Source: Hyphomicrobiales bacterium (GTDB lineage Bacteria > Pseudomonadota > Alphaproteobacteria > Micropepsales > Micropepsaceae). From it: a DNA stretch of 6,676 nt. Each line of letters starts with the position of its first letter. The first letter of the stretch is position 1. Positions 5,909 through 6,676 of this stretch are shown piece after piece. Where the stretch lies: assembly GCA_017849395.1 (NCBI GenBank), contig JAFIHO010000225.1, positions 1-6,676 on the forward strand. Reading direction: 5' to 3'. Made by a program: the position numbers and the translations under genes. The notes under the pieces were generated by a model, which searched no databases, had not been told where the DNA came from, and worked only from the letters and a program-made list of their open reading frames with translations.

Positions 5909-6676
5909 TTGTCCAGCAATAAAAATGTGATTTCCCATTTGCGCAGGCTGGAGGCCGAAAGCATCCACATCATGCGCGAGGTTGCGGCGGAGTTCGACAA
6001 GCCGGTGATGCTCTATTCCATCGGCAAGGACAGCTCGGTGATGCTGCATCTGGCGATGAAGGCCTTCTATCCCTCCAAGCCGCCTTTCCCGCTGCTGCAT
6101 GTCGATACGACCTGGAAATTCCGGGAGATGATCCAGTTTCGCGACGATACGGCGAAGCGGCTGGGTCTGGATTTGATCGTCCATATCAATGAGGACGGTG
6201 TGAAGCGCGGCATCAATCCGTTCGACTCCGGTTCGTCCCTGCATACCCAGGTAATGAAAACCGAGTCGTTGAAACAGGCGCTCGACAAGTATGGCTTCGA
6301 CGCTGCGTTCGGCGGCGCACGCCGTGACGAGGAAAAGAGCCGCGCCAAGGAGCGCATCTTCTCCTTCCGCACCGCCACCCATGCCTGGGACCCCAAGAAC
6401 CAGCGGCCCGAACTCTGGCGCGTCTACAACACGCGTATCAACAAGGGTGAATCCATCCGCGTGTTCCCGCTGTCCAACTGGACCGAGCTGGACATCTGGC
6501 AATACATCCTTGCCGAGAATATTCCCATCGTGCCGCTCTATTTCGCAAAAAAGCGTCCTGTCGTGGAACGCGGCGGCACGCTGATCATGCGCGATGACGA
6601 GCGCATGAAATTGTTGCCGGGTGAGACGGTGGAAGACCGGCTGGTCCGCTTCCGCACTTTGGGCTGTTATCCGCTG
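5909..6676 (+). CDS. cysD: Sulfate adenylyltransferase subunit 2 (CysD), 3' end outside window
   Basis: CysD is the ATP-sulfurylase catalytic subunit. With the GTPase subunit CysN it converts sulfate and ATP to adenosine 5'-phosphosulfate, the first step of assimilatory sulfate reduction in the cytoplasm. The visible 256 residues include the conserved LRRLEAESIHIMREVAAEF entry (11-29), the PP-loop SIGKDSS (37-43), PLLHVDTTWKFREM (61-74), GGARRDEEKSRAKER (135-149) and FPLSNWTELDIWQYI (186-200), ending in RFRTLGCYPL at the window edge. Compared with the E. coli protein of about 302 residues, some 45-50 are missing only because the window stops. The start is an uncommon TTG, which places the N-terminus close to that of known CysD proteins; GTG 5927 is the alternative. 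cysN, possibly fused to cysC, would be expected next. Confidence 0.97.
   Translation, partial: MSSNKNVISHLRRLEAESIHIMREVAAEFDKPVMLYSIGKDSSVMLHLAMKAFYPSKPPFPLLHVDTTWKFREMIQFRDDTAKRLGLDLIVHINEDGVKRGINPFDSGSSLHTQVMKTESLKQALDKYGFDAAFGGARRDEEKSRAKERIFSFRTATHAWDPKNQRPELWRVYNTRINKGESIRVFPLSNWTELDIWQYILAENIPIVPLYFAKKRPVVERGGTLIMRDDERMKLLPGETVEDRLVRFRTLGCYPL

Noticed and set aside
5903..6502. Minus-strand open frame of 199 codons opposite cysD
   Set aside because: It is antisense to the highly conserved cysD coding sequence.

Overview
The window looks like chromosomal DNA from a high-GC alphaproteobacterium, most likely a sphingomonad (Sphingobium/Sphingomonas type). This is inferred from codon use, the style of the proteins and the gene set; no rRNA or other taxonomic marker is present. 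I see no mobile element, CRISPR array, tRNA or rRNA. Six protein genes are supported with good confidence, plus the 3' end of a seventh.

Layout. Positions 1-195 hold the end of a plus-strand gene for a small membrane-anchored protein with a threonine-rich tail. It converges on a minus-strand pair, galU (930-1811) followed 5 bases later by a YjbF/GfcB-family lipoprotein gene (250-924). A compact hairpin with a T-rich flank lies between the convergent ends (221-251). Across a 113-base divergent intergenic region, a plus-strand run begins: a TPR-SPOR periplasmic protein (1925-3055), a Wzi-family outer-membrane capsule assembly protein (3136-4617), a multi-pass membrane protein with a C-terminal DUF2914 domain (4702-5814), and the first 256 codons of cysD (from 5909, cut by the window end).

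How the genes may work together. GalU makes UDP-glucose, a precursor of surface polysaccharides. YjbF-family lipoproteins belong to exopolysaccharide / group 4 capsule loci, and Wzi-family barrels attach or organise capsule at the outer membrane. The SPOR protein should bind peptidoglycan. Positions 1-4617 therefore read as a small cell-envelope/exopolysaccharide neighbourhood, although the polymerase and exporter genes (Wzy, Wza, Wzc and similar) are not in view. The threonine-rich tail at the left edge recalls YjbE/GfcA, the small partner of YjbF in enterobacteria, which would strengthen that reading. CysD starts the sulfate-activation operon (normally cysD-cysN) and probably has no functional link to the genes on its left. 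The DUF2914 gene sits between the two themes and its role is unknown.

Nothing here is clearly a new biological system. The points most worth a second look are the possible rearranged yjb/gfc-type locus around galU, the neighbouring TPR-SPOR and Wzi genes, the rare-leucine-codon cluster inside the wzi-like gene, and the unassigned DUF2914 membrane protein.
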